Source: Clostridia bacterium (GTDB lineage Bacteria; Bacillota; Clostridia; Oscillospirales; Acutalibacteraceae). From it: 64,000 bases of DNA. Of this stretch, positions 24,480-33,612 are shown piece by piece; positions within the stretch are counted from its first letter, which is position 1, and each line of letters begins with the position of its first letter. The translations under genes were made by a program, and so were the position numbers. The stretch lies in NCBI GenBank assembly GCA_017549105.1, contig JAFYVN010000011.1, forward strand, positions 62,001-126,000, given 5' to 3'. The notes under the pieces were generated by a model, which was not told where the DNA came from, did not search any database, and saw nothing but the letters and a program-made list of their open reading frames with translations.

Positions 24480-26417
24480 ATGAAACGCACACTCAAAAAA
24501 GCAATGTCAATTCTCCTCGCATTCACACTCCTTTTCGGCTCATTTGCATTCGGATTAGCGGATGTTGATTGGGTAGACTTTGCGGTAAAAGCAAAGGCGA
24601 TGACGTTAGGTGATTATACCTATTCTAAAGATTGGTTAGGGATACGTATAATATCAGTTAACAAGTCGATTTCTGGCGATGTTGTTGTTCCTGCATATTT
24701 TACTTGTGAACTTGCTGATGGTAAAACAGAGGTTGTACCTGTAGCATACATATATGACGAAGCATTTAAAAACTGCACTGCAATTAAAAGTATAACACTG
24801 CCCGATACAGTATGCTATATATGGAGAGAAGCTTTTTATGGCTGCACATCTCTTGAAAGTATTACGCTCTCAAGAGATTTAAAGGAAATCGGTTATATGG
24901 CATTTAAAAATTGTAAAAGCCTCAAGAGCATAGTGATTCCGGATAAGGTGAAAACCATATCATCTGATGTTTTTGCCTATTGTGAAAGCTTAACAAGTGT
25001 AACACTTTCCAACAGCCTTACAAGTATATCCGATGATTTATTCTATCGTTGCAAGAAACTTGAGAACATAACAATTCCTGACAATGTAACGAGCATAAGT
25101 AGCAGTGCATTTCAGGGATGCGAAAGTCTGACAAACATAGTGTTGCCTGATAACATAACAAAAATAGGAAGTTTTGCATTCTGTGGTTGCAAGAAACTTG
25201 AAAGCATAACATTTCCCGATTCTCTTACAAGCATAGGTGACTATGCATTTGAAGGTTGCGAGAAATTTGAAAGTATAACTATTCCTGCTGCAGTGACAAA
25301 GATAGGCTCTAATGCATTTTTTGGCTGCGACGGACTTGAAAGCATAGCAGTAGAAAAGGAAAATACGGTGTATTCAAGTGATGAACGCGGTGTACTGTTC
25401 AACAAAGACAAAACACAATTGATTCAATATCCTGCAGGAAGCACAAATGAAATTTATTATGTTCCTGACGGTGTAACAAAAATTGATTATTATGCTTTTA
25501 ACAAATGTGATTCACTTAAAACCATAGTATTTCCTGACGGCGTCACAGAATTATTTTCTACCAATATTTTGGAATGTGCAAATCTTGAATGTGTTCATAT
25601 TCCAAAAAGCGTTACATCGTTGAGCAGTAGTTTTTTAAAGGGTACCAATGCGTATATATGTTCAACCACAGAAAATTGTTATGCTAAAGAATTTGCTGAC
25701 GCAAACGGTATTGAATTCCGAGTCTGCACTGGGCATAATGCATTTATCCCCGAGCCTACAACCAAGCCTGCTGTAACGGAACCAGCAACAACAAAACCCG
25801 TCGAAGTTCCGACAACAACCAAGCCTGTCGTAACTGAGCCTTCGACAACGAAACCTGTTGAGATTCCTACAACAACAAAACCTGTAGTAACCGAACCTTC
25901 AACCACAAAACCTGTTGAAGTTCCCACAGCAACCAAGCCTGTTATAACAGAACCAGCAACAACAAAACCGATTGAAGTTTCTACAACCAAACCGACAACT
26001 TCAAAACCCACAACGAAACCTGTTGAAACTACAAAACCGACAGAAGTGCCAACAACCAAGCCCTCAGTTGGATTTATATTTAAAATTTTAAAACCGTCTA
26101 TATCTGTTGTTAAATATGGTGAAACACTTATCCTTCATACCAATTTAACCTCAATATCCGCAAACGAAAAAATCGAGTGGAGTGTTGAAGGTAATGGTGT
26201 AACAATTGTTCCATCTGATGATGGATTGACCTGTGCCGTAACGTCAACATCAACGGGTGACGTTACAATAACAGCAAAATATACAGATGCAAACGGTGTT
26301 GAACATGTTTCCGAACAGGAAATCGAATCCAACGCAAGCTTCTGGCAGAAAATCGTGTCATTCTTCAAAAACCTTTTCGGCATAAGCAGAATAATTGAGC
26401 AGTCAATAAAGTTTTAA
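24480..26417 (+). CDS. Secreted BspA-type leucine-rich-repeat surface protein
   Basis: The 645-residue protein has a signal peptide (MKRTLKKAMSILLAFTLLF). Residues 85-410 carry about a dozen LRR_5 (Treponema/BspA) repeats of the form AFxGCxxLESITxPDSVTSIG. Residues 425-530 are a Thr/Pro/Lys linker with a repeated TTKPVEVPTTTKPVVTEPS-like unit, probably wall-spanning and extended. An Ig-like domain follows (SVVKYGETLILHTNLTS to VTITAKYTD), and an aromatic amphipathic tail (SFWQKIVSFFKNLFGI). No LPXTG motif is present. Its codon use is clearly more AT-rich than that of its neighbours, which suits transfer or a surface gene under diversification. Adhesion or host/glycan binding is inferred from the repeat type. 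Confidence 0.85.
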   Translation: MKRTLKKAMSILLAFTLLFGSFAFGLADVDWVDFAVKAKAMTLGDYTYSKDWLGIRIISVNKSISGDVVVPAYFTCELADGKTEVVPVAYIYDEAFKNCTAIKSITLPDTVCYIWREAFYGCTSLESITLSRDLKEIGYMAFKNCKSLKSIVIPDKVKTISSDVFAYCESLTSVTLSNSLTSISDDLFYRCKKLENITIPDNVTSISSSAFQGCESLTNIVLPDNITKIGSFAFCGCKKLESITFPDSLTSIGDYAFEGCEKFESITIPAAVTKIGSNAFFGCDGLESIAVEKENTVYSSDERGVLFNKDKTQLIQYPAGSTNEIYYVPDGVTKIDYYAFNKCDSLKTIVFPDGVTELFSTNILECANLECVHIPKSVTSLSSSFLKGTNAYICSTTENCYAKEFADANGIEFRVCTGHNAFIPEPTTKPAVTEPATTKPVEVPTTTKPVVTEPSTTKPVEIPTTTKPVVTEPSTTKPVEVPTATKPVITEPATTKPIEVSTTKPTTSKPTTKPVETTKPTEVPTTKPSVGFIFKILKPSISVVKYGETLILHTNLTSISANEKIEWSVEGNGVTIVPSDDGLTCAVTSTSTGDVTITAKYTDANGVEHVSEQEIESNASFWQKIVSFFKNLFGISRIIEQSIKF

Positions 26418-26426
26418 TTCTACCCG

Positions 26427-26536
26427 CCTCCCTTGTTAAAGGGAGGTGGATTTTTGCGAAGCAAAAAGACGGAGGGATTCTTTTTTTGAATCCCCCTTGC
26501 TCACTTCGTTTCGCTTTCCCCCTTTGACAAGGGGGA
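26427..26536. repeat. Family-2 inverted-repeat element
   Basis: CCTCCCTTGTTAAAGGGAGG at the left and CCCCCTTTGACAAGGGGG at the right are self-complementary. Between them lie TTTTTGCGAAGCAAAAA and GGATTC-rich arms. It has no coding capacity. A related, shorter piece (CTCCTTTTCAAAGGAG) occurs near 56172. Confidence 0.7.
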
Positions 26537-26653
26537 CTTTGGCAACGCCCACCCGACACTTTGCACTTAATTATGCACCTTACGGTGCATTCGGGACGTC
26601 AGGGTCGCCGTCCCCTACAAAAATGTTCGGCGGGTTGGGTCAAGCCTCCCTAC

Positions 26654-26679
26654 AAAAAACGGGCGTCCAAAGGACGCCC
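26654..26679 (-). terminator. Terminator of the HAD gene
   Basis: On the minus strand GGGCGTCC-TTT-GGACGCCC is followed by GTTTTTTG. The rest of 26540-26700 is short hairpin-rich repeat debris. Confidence 0.7.
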
Positions 26680-26709
26680 CTACGTTGAAATTATTGAAAC
26701 GTTGTATAG

Positions 26710-27318
26710 TTAAACCTTAATCCCCTTTTCAGCCATTGCTTTTTTGAGGATTTCAAGGTCACCGTGGTAATAGCAGTGACCGTCCATTCCTGCATTCTTT
26801 GCTCCGTCGATATTCGCCTGAACATCGTCGATAAAATAACATTCCTCGGGATTGAGCGAGAATTTTTCATAAAGAGCAAGATAAATTTCCTTTTCGGGTT
26901 TGAGAAGCTTGTAGTCGGCTGAAATAAGATAGCCGTCGAAAAGCGAAAGAGCGGGAATTCCGTCAATTCGCTCATAAAAATCACCCGATGCGTTTGAAAG
27001 AAGATAGATTCCGTAACCGTTTTCTTTGAGACCCTTTATGAAATCATACATCTTCTCAAACGGCGGCATATAAGGATAGAAATTATGCACCATTTCGCTT
27101 GTTTTTTCAAAAATTTCGGGTGGAATGGTGTTTTTCTTTTGCTCCATAATTTCGTCGGGAAAAATAATTCCTCTGTCCTTATCCGACCAGACAGGATTTC
27201 TGAAAATCTCTCGGAGCAGAATATCGGCAGTTTCTCTGTCGAAAAGCGAATAAAGAGTTTTTTCGGGGTTATAGTCAATCAGTACCCCGCCCATATCAAA
27301 AATAATGTTTTTTATCAT
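26710..27318 (-). CDS. HAD-superfamily phosphatase-like hydrolase
   Basis: The 202-residue protein has HAD motif I as FDMGGVLIDYN (nucleophile Asp8; the usual second Asp is Gly, as in many YihX-like glucose-1-phosphatases), motif II LLSNAS, motif III Lys in KLLKPEKEIY, and motif IV FIDDVQANIDGAKNAGM. The helical cap lies between about 15 and 85, so it is HAD subfamily IA. The ATG follows GGAGATAAAT. It is downstream of the DUF1874-like gene but separated by a terminator. The substrate is probably a small phosphorylated metabolite. Confidence 0.88.
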   Translation of the reverse strand: MIKNIIFDMGGVLIDYNPEKTLYSLFDRETADILLREIFRNPVWSDKDRGIIFPDEIMEQKKNTIPPEIFEKTSEMVHNFYPYMPPFEKMYDFIKGLKENGYGIYLLSNASGDFYERIDGIPALSLFDGYLISADYKLLKPEKEIYLALYEKFSLNPEECYFIDDVQANIDGAKNAGMDGHCYYHGDLEILKKAMAEKGIKV

Positions 27319-27331
27319 ATTTATCTCCGTG

Positions 27332-27358
27332 AAAAACCGCTCTGCAGAACAGAGCGGT
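27332..27358 (-). terminator. Terminator of the DUF1874-like gene
   Basis: On the minus strand ACCGCTCTG / CAGAGCGGT with a 5-base loop is followed by TTTTT. Confidence 0.85.
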
Positions 27359-27363
27359 AATTT

Positions 27364-27744
27364 TTATGCCATTTTAACAATATGCTGACAGTATACGTAA
27401 ACGTTCTGAATTTTCTTTGCCTCGGTATCATATTTTGTTTTGATAACGGGCTGGGTTTCCGAAGGAGTGATATAGACCTTGAACACAATTGCGTGCTGAC
27501 CCGGGCGCATATTTGTTATCTTTTTGTATTCAAAATGCTGACCCTGGATGTCAAGATATTTGAAGACGATTTCTTCAAGCATATCGCCGGTAAAGCAACG
27601 GATAATGTCGTCATCATCATACATTTCGATAATGGCTTTTGTTTCTTCAAAGGTCATCATCTCGCTTTTGAATTCGCCCTCGTTGATAGCAGTGCTCATC
27701 GAAGAATTGTCAAGCAGCAATAACGGTAAATCATTGTTTTTCAT
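27364..27744 (-). CDS. DUF1874-like (STIV B116 / AcrIII-1-type fold) small protein
   Basis: The 126-residue protein begins LPLLLLDNSSMSTAINEGEF and continues MTFEETKAIIEMYDDDD, IIRCFTGDMLEEIVFKYLDI, and ITNMRPGQHAIVFKVYITPSE. This order of strands and helices matches DUF1874 (the family of archaeal virus protein B116 and of ring nucleases such as AcrIII-1/Crn2). In the ring nucleases a SIGH-D motif carries the catalytic His; the aligned position here is the Gly of CFTGD, so cyclic-oligoadenylate cleavage is not expected. It has a consensus promoter flanked by ATCACGTG boxes and its own terminator. The family call is by eye and not certain. Confidence 0.55.
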   Translation of the reverse strand: MKNNDLPLLLLDNSSMSTAINEGEFKSEMMTFEETKAIIEMYDDDDIIRCFTGDMLEEIVFKYLDIQGQHFEYKKITNMRPGQHAIVFKVYITPSETQPVIKTKYDTEAKKIQNVYVYCQHIVKMA

Positions 27745-27777
27745 AATCCCGGCCTCCTTGGTTAATTTATTGGGTTT

Positions 27778-27826
27778 ATTATATCACGTGAATGTACATC
27801 TGTCAACAACTTGCATAATACACGTG
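27778..27826 (-). promoter_or_regulatory. Promoter with flanking ATCACGTG operator-like boxes
   Basis: On the minus strand TTGACA (27806-27801) and TATAAT (27783-27778) are 17 bases apart. The palindromic core CACGTG occurs at 27785-27790 inside the spacer and at 27821-27826 upstream of the -35. The 8-mers ATCACGTG and CACGTGAT make these two inverted copies 36 bases apart, suggesting a repressor or activator site. Confidence 0.7.
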
Positions 27827-27868
27827 ATTTTTTCTGCTTTTTGCACAAATTATGCAAGATTAATATGG

Positions 27869-30800
27869 TCAACTTGCAGAATTGCCCGGATTTTCGTCCA
27901 TATAATCAAGCACACGCTCAATCAGATTAAGGCGGTTTTCGCCTTTGAGAAGCTTCACCGCAATATGCGGTTTTCCGTTGCCTGCGCTGACAACGAACCT
28001 GCCTCTGAAATGAGCCGATGCCATTGATATTTTTTCCATATCAAGCTGGCTGATTCTGAAAATGATGCGGTCGCTCTGCATCGTGATTTCATAAACATCG
28101 TGCCTTGCCGCCTTGCCTCTGAGAAGCGCAATTTTGATAAGACCCTCAACGCTTTCGGGCGGGTCGCCAAATCGGTCGCAAAGCTCGTCGATAACATCCG
28201 AAGCATCCTCGTTCGTCTTGATATCCGCAATTCTGCGGTAAATCTGAAGTCTTTGCGGAACGCTTTCGATATACTCATCGGGAATGTGAGCATCAATCGG
28301 CAGGTCGATAACGCAATCCTTTTCGGGTTCTGCGGATTTTTCGCCTTTTTCCTCGCTGATTGCCTGCTCAAGAAGTTTTACATACATCTCATAACCGACG
28401 GATTCCATATGTCCGTGCTGATTTGCGCCGAGAACGTTGCCCGCGCCACGGAGTTCAAGGTCACGCATCGCAATATGAAAACCCGAACCGAATTCGGTAA
28501 ATTCTCTGATTGAATCGAGCCTGCGGGTTGCGATTTCGCTGAGCTGTTTGCCTCTTGTGAATGTGAAATAAGCGCTTGCTCTTCTTGACGAACGGCCGAC
28601 TCTGCCTCTTATCTGATGAAGCTGGGCAAGACCCATTCTGTCGGCATTTTCAATAATAAGCGTGTTTGCATTGGGCACGTCAACACCGGTTTCGATAATC
28701 GTTGTGCAGACGAGAATATCGATTTCGCCTTCGAGAAGTCTGCGCCACACTTCGCTGAGCTCATCCTCGGTCATTTTGCCGTGACCGATTCCGATATTAG
28801 CATCGGGCAGCATTGCCTTGATTTCCGCCGCTTTTTTCTCGATATCCTCAACACGGTTATAGAGATAATAAACCTGACCGCCTCTGCGGAGTTCCTGCTC
28901 CATCGCCTGGACGAGAACGGGCATATTGTGCTCGATAACATAGGTCTGAACGGGCTGTCTGTCCTGCGGAGCTTCTTCAAGCACCGACATATCCCTGATA
29001 CCCGTCATCGCCATATTGAGAGTGCGGGGAATGGGAGTTGCCGTAAGAGTGAGAACATCAACAGCGGGGAAAAGAGTTTTGAGCTTTTCCTTCTGCGCAA
29101 CACCGAAACGCTGCTCCTCATCAATGATAATCAGTCCGAGGTCACGGAACTGAACATCCTTTGAAATTATACGGTGAGTGCCGACAACAACGTCAACCGA
29201 ACCTCGGCGCAGACCGTTGATTGTTTTGTCGATTTCTTTTTTTGTACAGAATCTTGAAAGCATTCCCGCTTCAATCGGAAAACCTTCGAAACGTTTGAGA
29301 ATCGTCTGATAATGCTGAAGCGCAAGAATTGTTGTGGGAACCATTATTGCGCACTGCTTTCCGTCGGCAATGCACTTGAAAACAGCACGGAGCGCAACCT
29401 CGGTTTTGCCGAAGCCGACGTCACCGCAGAGCAATCTGTCCATCGGATACTGCTTTTCCATATCCTTTTTGATTTCGTGAATGCAGCGGAGCTGATCGTC
29501 TGTTTCAACAAATTCAAAACGGCGCTCGAAATCGTTCTGCATATCTATATCGGGTGAAAACGAGTGGCCCTGAACCTTGATTCGCTTGGAATAGAGTTCG
29601 ATAAGCTCCTTCGCCATATCCTTGACGGCACTCTTGACCCTTGAACGGGTTTTCTGCCAATCCTTACCGCCAAGTTTGCTGAGTTTGAGCGGCTTTTCGT
29701 CACTCTTGGGTCCGATATATTTTGAAACCTGGTCAAGCTGAGTGACGGGCACATAAAGATTATCGCCCTTGTCATACTGTATTTTAATATAATCCTTGGT
29801 GTTTCCCGAAGCTTCGAGGGTTGTTATACCCTCAAAAATACCGATACCGTGGGTTGCATGAACAACATATTCGCCTCTGTGAAGCTCATCGAGATTATTA
29901 AATGCGTTCTTGACTCTCTTTGACGAAACAACTTTATTTTTGGTCACCGTTCTGCTTCGGTAAGTTATGACGGTGTATCTTGCCGATGGATATTCGAAGC
30001 CGTATGAAAGTCCTCCGGGAAGAACACAGACGGTTTTTCTTGGGAATTCGGCAGGCGGAACGGGGCAGAAAAGAGCCGGAATGCCTTCATTTTCGAGGTC
30101 GTCGGCAAGAGTTTTTGCAGCCTTATCCGTGCCTGCAAGAACAGCGCAGGAATTACCCTGCCTGCGTATTGCATCGAGGTCATCAACAAGAGCGGTGAAA
30201 GTACCGTTCCACGGTGCAATCTGTTTTGCGGTAAACGTTATAAGCTCCTTGACGGGGGTATCAAAACTGCCCCTCGGAAGATTATCAAGATAAACCGCAC
30301 CCATTTTTTCGTAGTACGCAAAAAGCTCGTGAGTACGGATTGAGTATCTGTCAAGTCCCTTGCAGAGCGTGCCATCCTGAAAAAGACCCTTGACGGTTTC
30401 GTTCATCAGCTGGCTTGACGCTTCAAATTTATCCTTGACTGAAAAACTTTCGCAGACAAACAGCATACTGCCGTTTGCGTAGTCAAAGATACTTGCGCTG
30501 TCGGGATAAATCAGCGGCATATATTTATCGAAAGAAGAAAGACGGATGCCGTCGTTAAGGCTGTTCAGGTCTTCTTCAAGTTTTTTGAGGGCATCACCCT
30601 TGATTTTTTTATCGGAAATGTGGCGTTCGATGAGAGCCTTGAGCATTTCGTCGGTGCAAAGAATTTCTCTTGCGGGGGTTATTCGGATTTCATCCGTCAT
30701 ATCGGTTCTTCGCTGACTTTCAAGCTCAAAAAACGCAATGCTGTCAACTGCATCTCCCCAGAATTCAACTCTGCACGGCAGCTTTGAATCGGGCGGGAAG

Positions 30801-31342
30801 AAATCGAGAATTCCGCCTCGCAGAGCAAACTGACCGGGACCGTCAACCTGTTCACTGCGGGTATATCCGCAACGGATAAGACTGAGAATAAGCTCATCAA
30901 TCTCATACTCCTCACCGACGGTAACGGCAAAACTGTTGTTCATCAGCATTGCAGGCGGCACGGTGAGCTGAGAAGCCGCTTCGGCAGAAAGAACAACCGC
31001 ATCGTAATCGCCCGAAAGCATTTTGTCGAGCACCTTCAGTCTTGAGTGTTCATATTCTCTTGAAACGGTTTCGTGAGTGCGGAACGAAAAATCCCTTGCG
31101 GGGTAAAGGAAAGCGTTTATTCCGAAGGCTTCCATATCCTGTCTGAGCCTTGTTGCCTGAGCTTCGTCGGGGGTAATAACAACCGCTTTTTTCAGCAGAG
31201 ACATACACATTGAGGCTATGACGTGCGCCTTATGGACGTGCGAAAGCCCCGTCACGCCGCAAGGCAGACGGTATTTTTGGATTGCCGAAGCAAGATTGAG
31301 AAACTCCGGCGTTAATTTTGCAATTTCGGTGTAACAGTTCAT
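27869..31342 (-). CDS. mfd: Transcription-repair coupling factor Mfd
   Basis: The 1157-residue protein has the UvrB-homology region (from GGILDFFPPDSKLPCRVEFWGD), the RNA-polymerase-interacting CarD-like domain (GEYVVHATHGIGIFEGI, YDKGDNLYVPVTQLDQVSKYIG), the SF2 translocase with Walker A GDVGFGKTEVALRA and DEEQRFGV, SATPIPRT-like TLTATPIPRTLNMAMTG, motif VI QIRGRVGRS, and a TRCF C-terminal domain. It removes RNA polymerase stalled at lesions and recruits UvrA. The length is normal. The start ATG at 31342 has only a weak ribosome-binding site (GAAAGAA). It is preceded by a hairpin-rich repeat, so its promoter is not obvious. Confidence 0.97.
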   Translation of the reverse strand: MNCYTEIAKLTPEFLNLASAIQKYRLPCGVTGLSHVHKAHVIASMCMSLLKKAVVITPDEAQATRLRQDMEAFGINAFLYPARDFSFRTHETVSREYEHSRLKVLDKMLSGDYDAVVLSAEAASQLTVPPAMLMNNSFAVTVGEEYEIDELILSLIRCGYTRSEQVDGPGQFALRGGILDFFPPDSKLPCRVEFWGDAVDSIAFFELESQRRTDMTDEIRITPAREILCTDEMLKALIERHISDKKIKGDALKKLEEDLNSLNDGIRLSSFDKYMPLIYPDSASIFDYANGSMLFVCESFSVKDKFEASSQLMNETVKGLFQDGTLCKGLDRYSIRTHELFAYYEKMGAVYLDNLPRGSFDTPVKELITFTAKQIAPWNGTFTALVDDLDAIRRQGNSCAVLAGTDKAAKTLADDLENEGIPALFCPVPPAEFPRKTVCVLPGGLSYGFEYPSARYTVITYRSRTVTKNKVVSSKRVKNAFNNLDELHRGEYVVHATHGIGIFEGITTLEASGNTKDYIKIQYDKGDNLYVPVTQLDQVSKYIGPKSDEKPLKLSKLGGKDWQKTRSRVKSAVKDMAKELIELYSKRIKVQGHSFSPDIDMQNDFERRFEFVETDDQLRCIHEIKKDMEKQYPMDRLLCGDVGFGKTEVALRAVFKCIADGKQCAIMVPTTILALQHYQTILKRFEGFPIEAGMLSRFCTKKEIDKTINGLRRGSVDVVVGTHRIISKDVQFRDLGLIIIDEEQRFGVAQKEKLKTLFPAVDVLTLTATPIPRTLNMAMTGIRDMSVLEEAPQDRQPVQTYVIEHNMPVLVQAMEQELRRGGQVYYLYNRVEDIEKKAAEIKAMLPDANIGIGHGKMTEDELSEVWRRLLEGEIDILVCTTIIETGVDVPNANTLIIENADRMGLAQLHQIRGRVGRSSRRASAYFTFTRGKQLSEIATRRLDSIREFTEFGSGFHIAMRDLELRGAGNVLGANQHGHMESVGYEMYVKLLEQAISEEKGEKSAEPEKDCVIDLPIDAHIPDEYIESVPQRLQIYRRIADIKTNEDASDVIDELCDRFGDPPESVEGLIKIALLRGKAARHDVYEITMQSDRIIFRISQLDMEKISMASAHFRGRFVVSAGNGKPHIAVKLLKGENRLNLIERVLDYMDENPGNSAS

Positions 31343-31359
31343 AAATAATTCTTTCGTGA

Positions 31360-31484
31360 ATGATTTGTGCTGTGCACATAATAGAATAAATTGCTCCGAC
31401 GGAGCATGAATTGTTGCTGCGCAACATTAAGGACAGGCTTCGCCTATGACCGTTATATTTAATGCACCGAACGGTGCAAATCAT
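31360..31484. repeat. Hairpin-rich inverted-repeat element upstream of mfd
   Basis: The ends ATGATTTG (31360-31367) and CAAATCAT (31477-31484) are inverted. Between them are small perfect hairpins: TGCTCCG-A-CGGAGCA, TGTTGCTGCGCAACA, AGGCTTCGCCT and GCACCG-AA-CGGTGC. AGGCTTCGCCTATGACC also occurs in the repeats near 53610 and 56100. The rest of 31485-31656 is AT-rich with no gene. Confidence 0.6.
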
Positions 31485-31656
31485 ACAAATTTTAATTGCA
31501 ATTCATAACAAAGTCAAATCATGCCGCAAGCAAATTATCCAATAATTATAATACAATTTATTCCGATTTGAGTCAAGGAAGAATAAAATTTTAATTTTTG
31601 TTTTTAATTTTATGAGGCAAAATTCGGTAAACGTTACAAAATATATTAATATACTG

Positions 31657-31685
31657 TTGAAATTATATAAAATATGTGTTAATAT
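31657..31685 (+). promoter_or_regulatory. Promoter of the tandem lipase-like genes
   Basis: TTGAAA (31657-31662), 17 bases, TAATAT (31680-31685). Confidence 0.65.
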
Positions 31686-31731
31686 GAAGTGTAAATTTGA
31701 CTTAAAGTCAAAAAAGGAGAGTGTTTTAAAA

Positions 31732-33591
31732 ATGAAGAACAGAATCAAAAGAGCAATTTCTCTTATTCTGTGCGCTGCAATGCTCGCATCAATCGGTGCA
31801 GTAGGTGCATCTGCAGCAACAAAAACTGACTGCGGCGGAAAATGCGACAGATCGCCTGTTGTTATCCTTCCCGGTATCAACCATTCACCCACATATCTTT
31901 ACGATGAGAACGACGAACCCTATCTCGATGCTGACGGCAACCACGTTGGCGGTACTCTTCTCATCCTTGAACTGAGCAAACTCTGGGGTACTCTTCCCAA
32001 GCTCATCCTCAGCCTTCTTACAACCCTCACAACTCAGATCCCCCTCGGTCTTGAAGATGCTGCATATGATGCCGCAAGCGCTGCATTCTGGGTTCAGAAG
32101 TGCGACAATGACGGTAACTACATCAACAACCTTCAGACAAAGAGATGGAATCACCCCATTTCAGAAATGAACGAAGATGATAAGGATTGGCTCTACACCA
32201 TGATTCCTCTTCAGGCAGTTGAAAAGGAAATCGGCGGCGACCACATCTATATGTTCACCTTCAACCTCGTTGGCGACCCCATGCAGTCGGCTAAAGAGCT
32301 TGATGAATACATCGATATGGTTAAGGAGCAGACAGGCCACGATAAGGTTACTCTTCTCCCCGTTTCGCTCGGCGGCACAATCCTCACCGCTTACCTTGAC
32401 GCATACGGTCACGATAAGGTTGACGAAATCGTTAACGCTGTTGCTTGCCTTGACGGTACAGACATCGTTGCAGATATGCTCGAAAGAAAGTGGAACCTCG
32501 CTGATGAATTCCTCTATCACGAGTTTATTCCCCCCATTCTCGGTGACGACGCTACTCTCGGCTATCTTATCAACTGCATTCTTCACATCATTCCCCGTGC
32601 AGGCGTAGAAGCAATCCTCACCGGTGCAATCAGCGGTGTTCTTGATTCAATGATGATCAACTGCCCCCAGATCTGGGCAATGGTTCCTTCATACAGATAC
32701 GATGCACTTGCTGAGAAATATCTCAACAACGCACCTGAAAAGGCAAAGCTCAAGGAAAAGACAGACCGTTTCCAGACTGCAAGACTCAACCTCAAGGACA
32801 ATATCCTTGACGCAGTTGCAGACGGCGTTAAGGTCAACACCATCGCTGGTGCAAACCTTTCATTCGGCGAGCAGGATTACACCTTCTTCGGCATCGTTGA
32901 ATCCGCTCACGATTATAACACAGACGGTATCATCAATCTTGCTTCAACAACCCTCGGCGCAACAGGCGCACCCGCAGGCAAGACTCTTGCTGATATCAGC
33001 TACGAAAAGAACACATACTGCAAAAACAAGAACCACAATCACGTTTCACCCGACAATAAGGTTGACGTTTCAACATCAATCCTTCCCGAAAACACCTGGA
33101 TTTTCCTTGACCAGCATCACGAAGTAGGCAACAACGACGTTGTTCTTAATCTCATTAAGGCTATCCTTGTAGGCGACGTTTCAAACGTTAACGAAAATCC
33201 CGAAGTATATCCTCAGTTCAACTACAGCTGCAAGACCAAGTACATCCGCCGCTGGAGACTTCCCGATGCAAAGGATCTTCTTGAAAAAGATGCAGCAGGT
33301 GAAATCACCCTTCCCGCAGAAGATAAGGCAGAGCTTGAAGCAGCAATCGCACAGGGCGAAGCTGTTATCAACGCAACAATCGCTGACCAGGAAAAGGTTA
33401 CTGCTGCAGAAGACAGACTCAATGCAATTCTTGCTAAATACGACCTTTATACATACGACGAAGAGCCCTCAAAGTTTGACGTTTTCCTTGATGAATCAAT
33501 GGAAAAAGCAAGCCTCTTCCTTGTTAAGTGGCTCGGCGGCGGCAACCTCATCGACTGGGTTTTCTCACCCATCACAAAACTTTTCAAATAA
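31732..33591 (+). CDS. Secreted alpha/beta-hydrolase (lipase-like), first tandem copy
   Basis: The 619-residue protein starts at ATG 31732 behind AAAAGGAG; a longer frame to 31612 has no site. A signal peptide (MKNRIKRAISLILCAAMLAS) is followed by the unusual motif CGGKCDRSPVVILPGINHSP, with the hydrolase first strand and oxyanion region. The nucleophile motif is PVSLGGT (Ser212), and HxxxxD-type residues occur further on (NHNHVSPD, HHEVGNNDV). Residues about 540-600 are helical and Glu-rich. The end is an aromatic tail (LIDWVFSPITKLFK). It is a lipase/esterase or PGAP1-like hydrolase by fold; the substrate is unknown. The second copy starts 21 bases downstream. Confidence 0.8.
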   Translation: MKNRIKRAISLILCAAMLASIGAVGASAATKTDCGGKCDRSPVVILPGINHSPTYLYDENDEPYLDADGNHVGGTLLILELSKLWGTLPKLILSLLTTLTTQIPLGLEDAAYDAASAAFWVQKCDNDGNYINNLQTKRWNHPISEMNEDDKDWLYTMIPLQAVEKEIGGDHIYMFTFNLVGDPMQSAKELDEYIDMVKEQTGHDKVTLLPVSLGGTILTAYLDAYGHDKVDEIVNAVACLDGTDIVADMLERKWNLADEFLYHEFIPPILGDDATLGYLINCILHIIPRAGVEAILTGAISGVLDSMMINCPQIWAMVPSYRYDALAEKYLNNAPEKAKLKEKTDRFQTARLNLKDNILDAVADGVKVNTIAGANLSFGEQDYTFFGIVESAHDYNTDGIINLASTTLGATGAPAGKTLADISYEKNTYCKNKNHNHVSPDNKVDVSTSILPENTWIFLDQHHEVGNNDVVLNLIKAILVGDVSNVNENPEVYPQFNYSCKTKYIRRWRLPDAKDLLEKDAAGEITLPAEDKAELEAAIAQGEAVINATIADQEKVTAAEDRLNAILAKYDLYTYDEEPSKFDVFLDESMEKASLFLVKWLGGGNLIDWVFSPITKLFK

Positions 33592-33612
33592 TCAAACAGG
33601 GGTTGAATATTA

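Noticed and set aside
25757-26060. Regular direct repeats suggesting a CRISPR-like array
   Set aside because: They encode the Thr/Pro/Lys linker of the LRR protein in frame, and the units lack unique spacers.
31503-31892. 129-codon minus-strand frame
   Set aside because: It overlaps the lipase promoter and signal peptide and has low-complexity composition.
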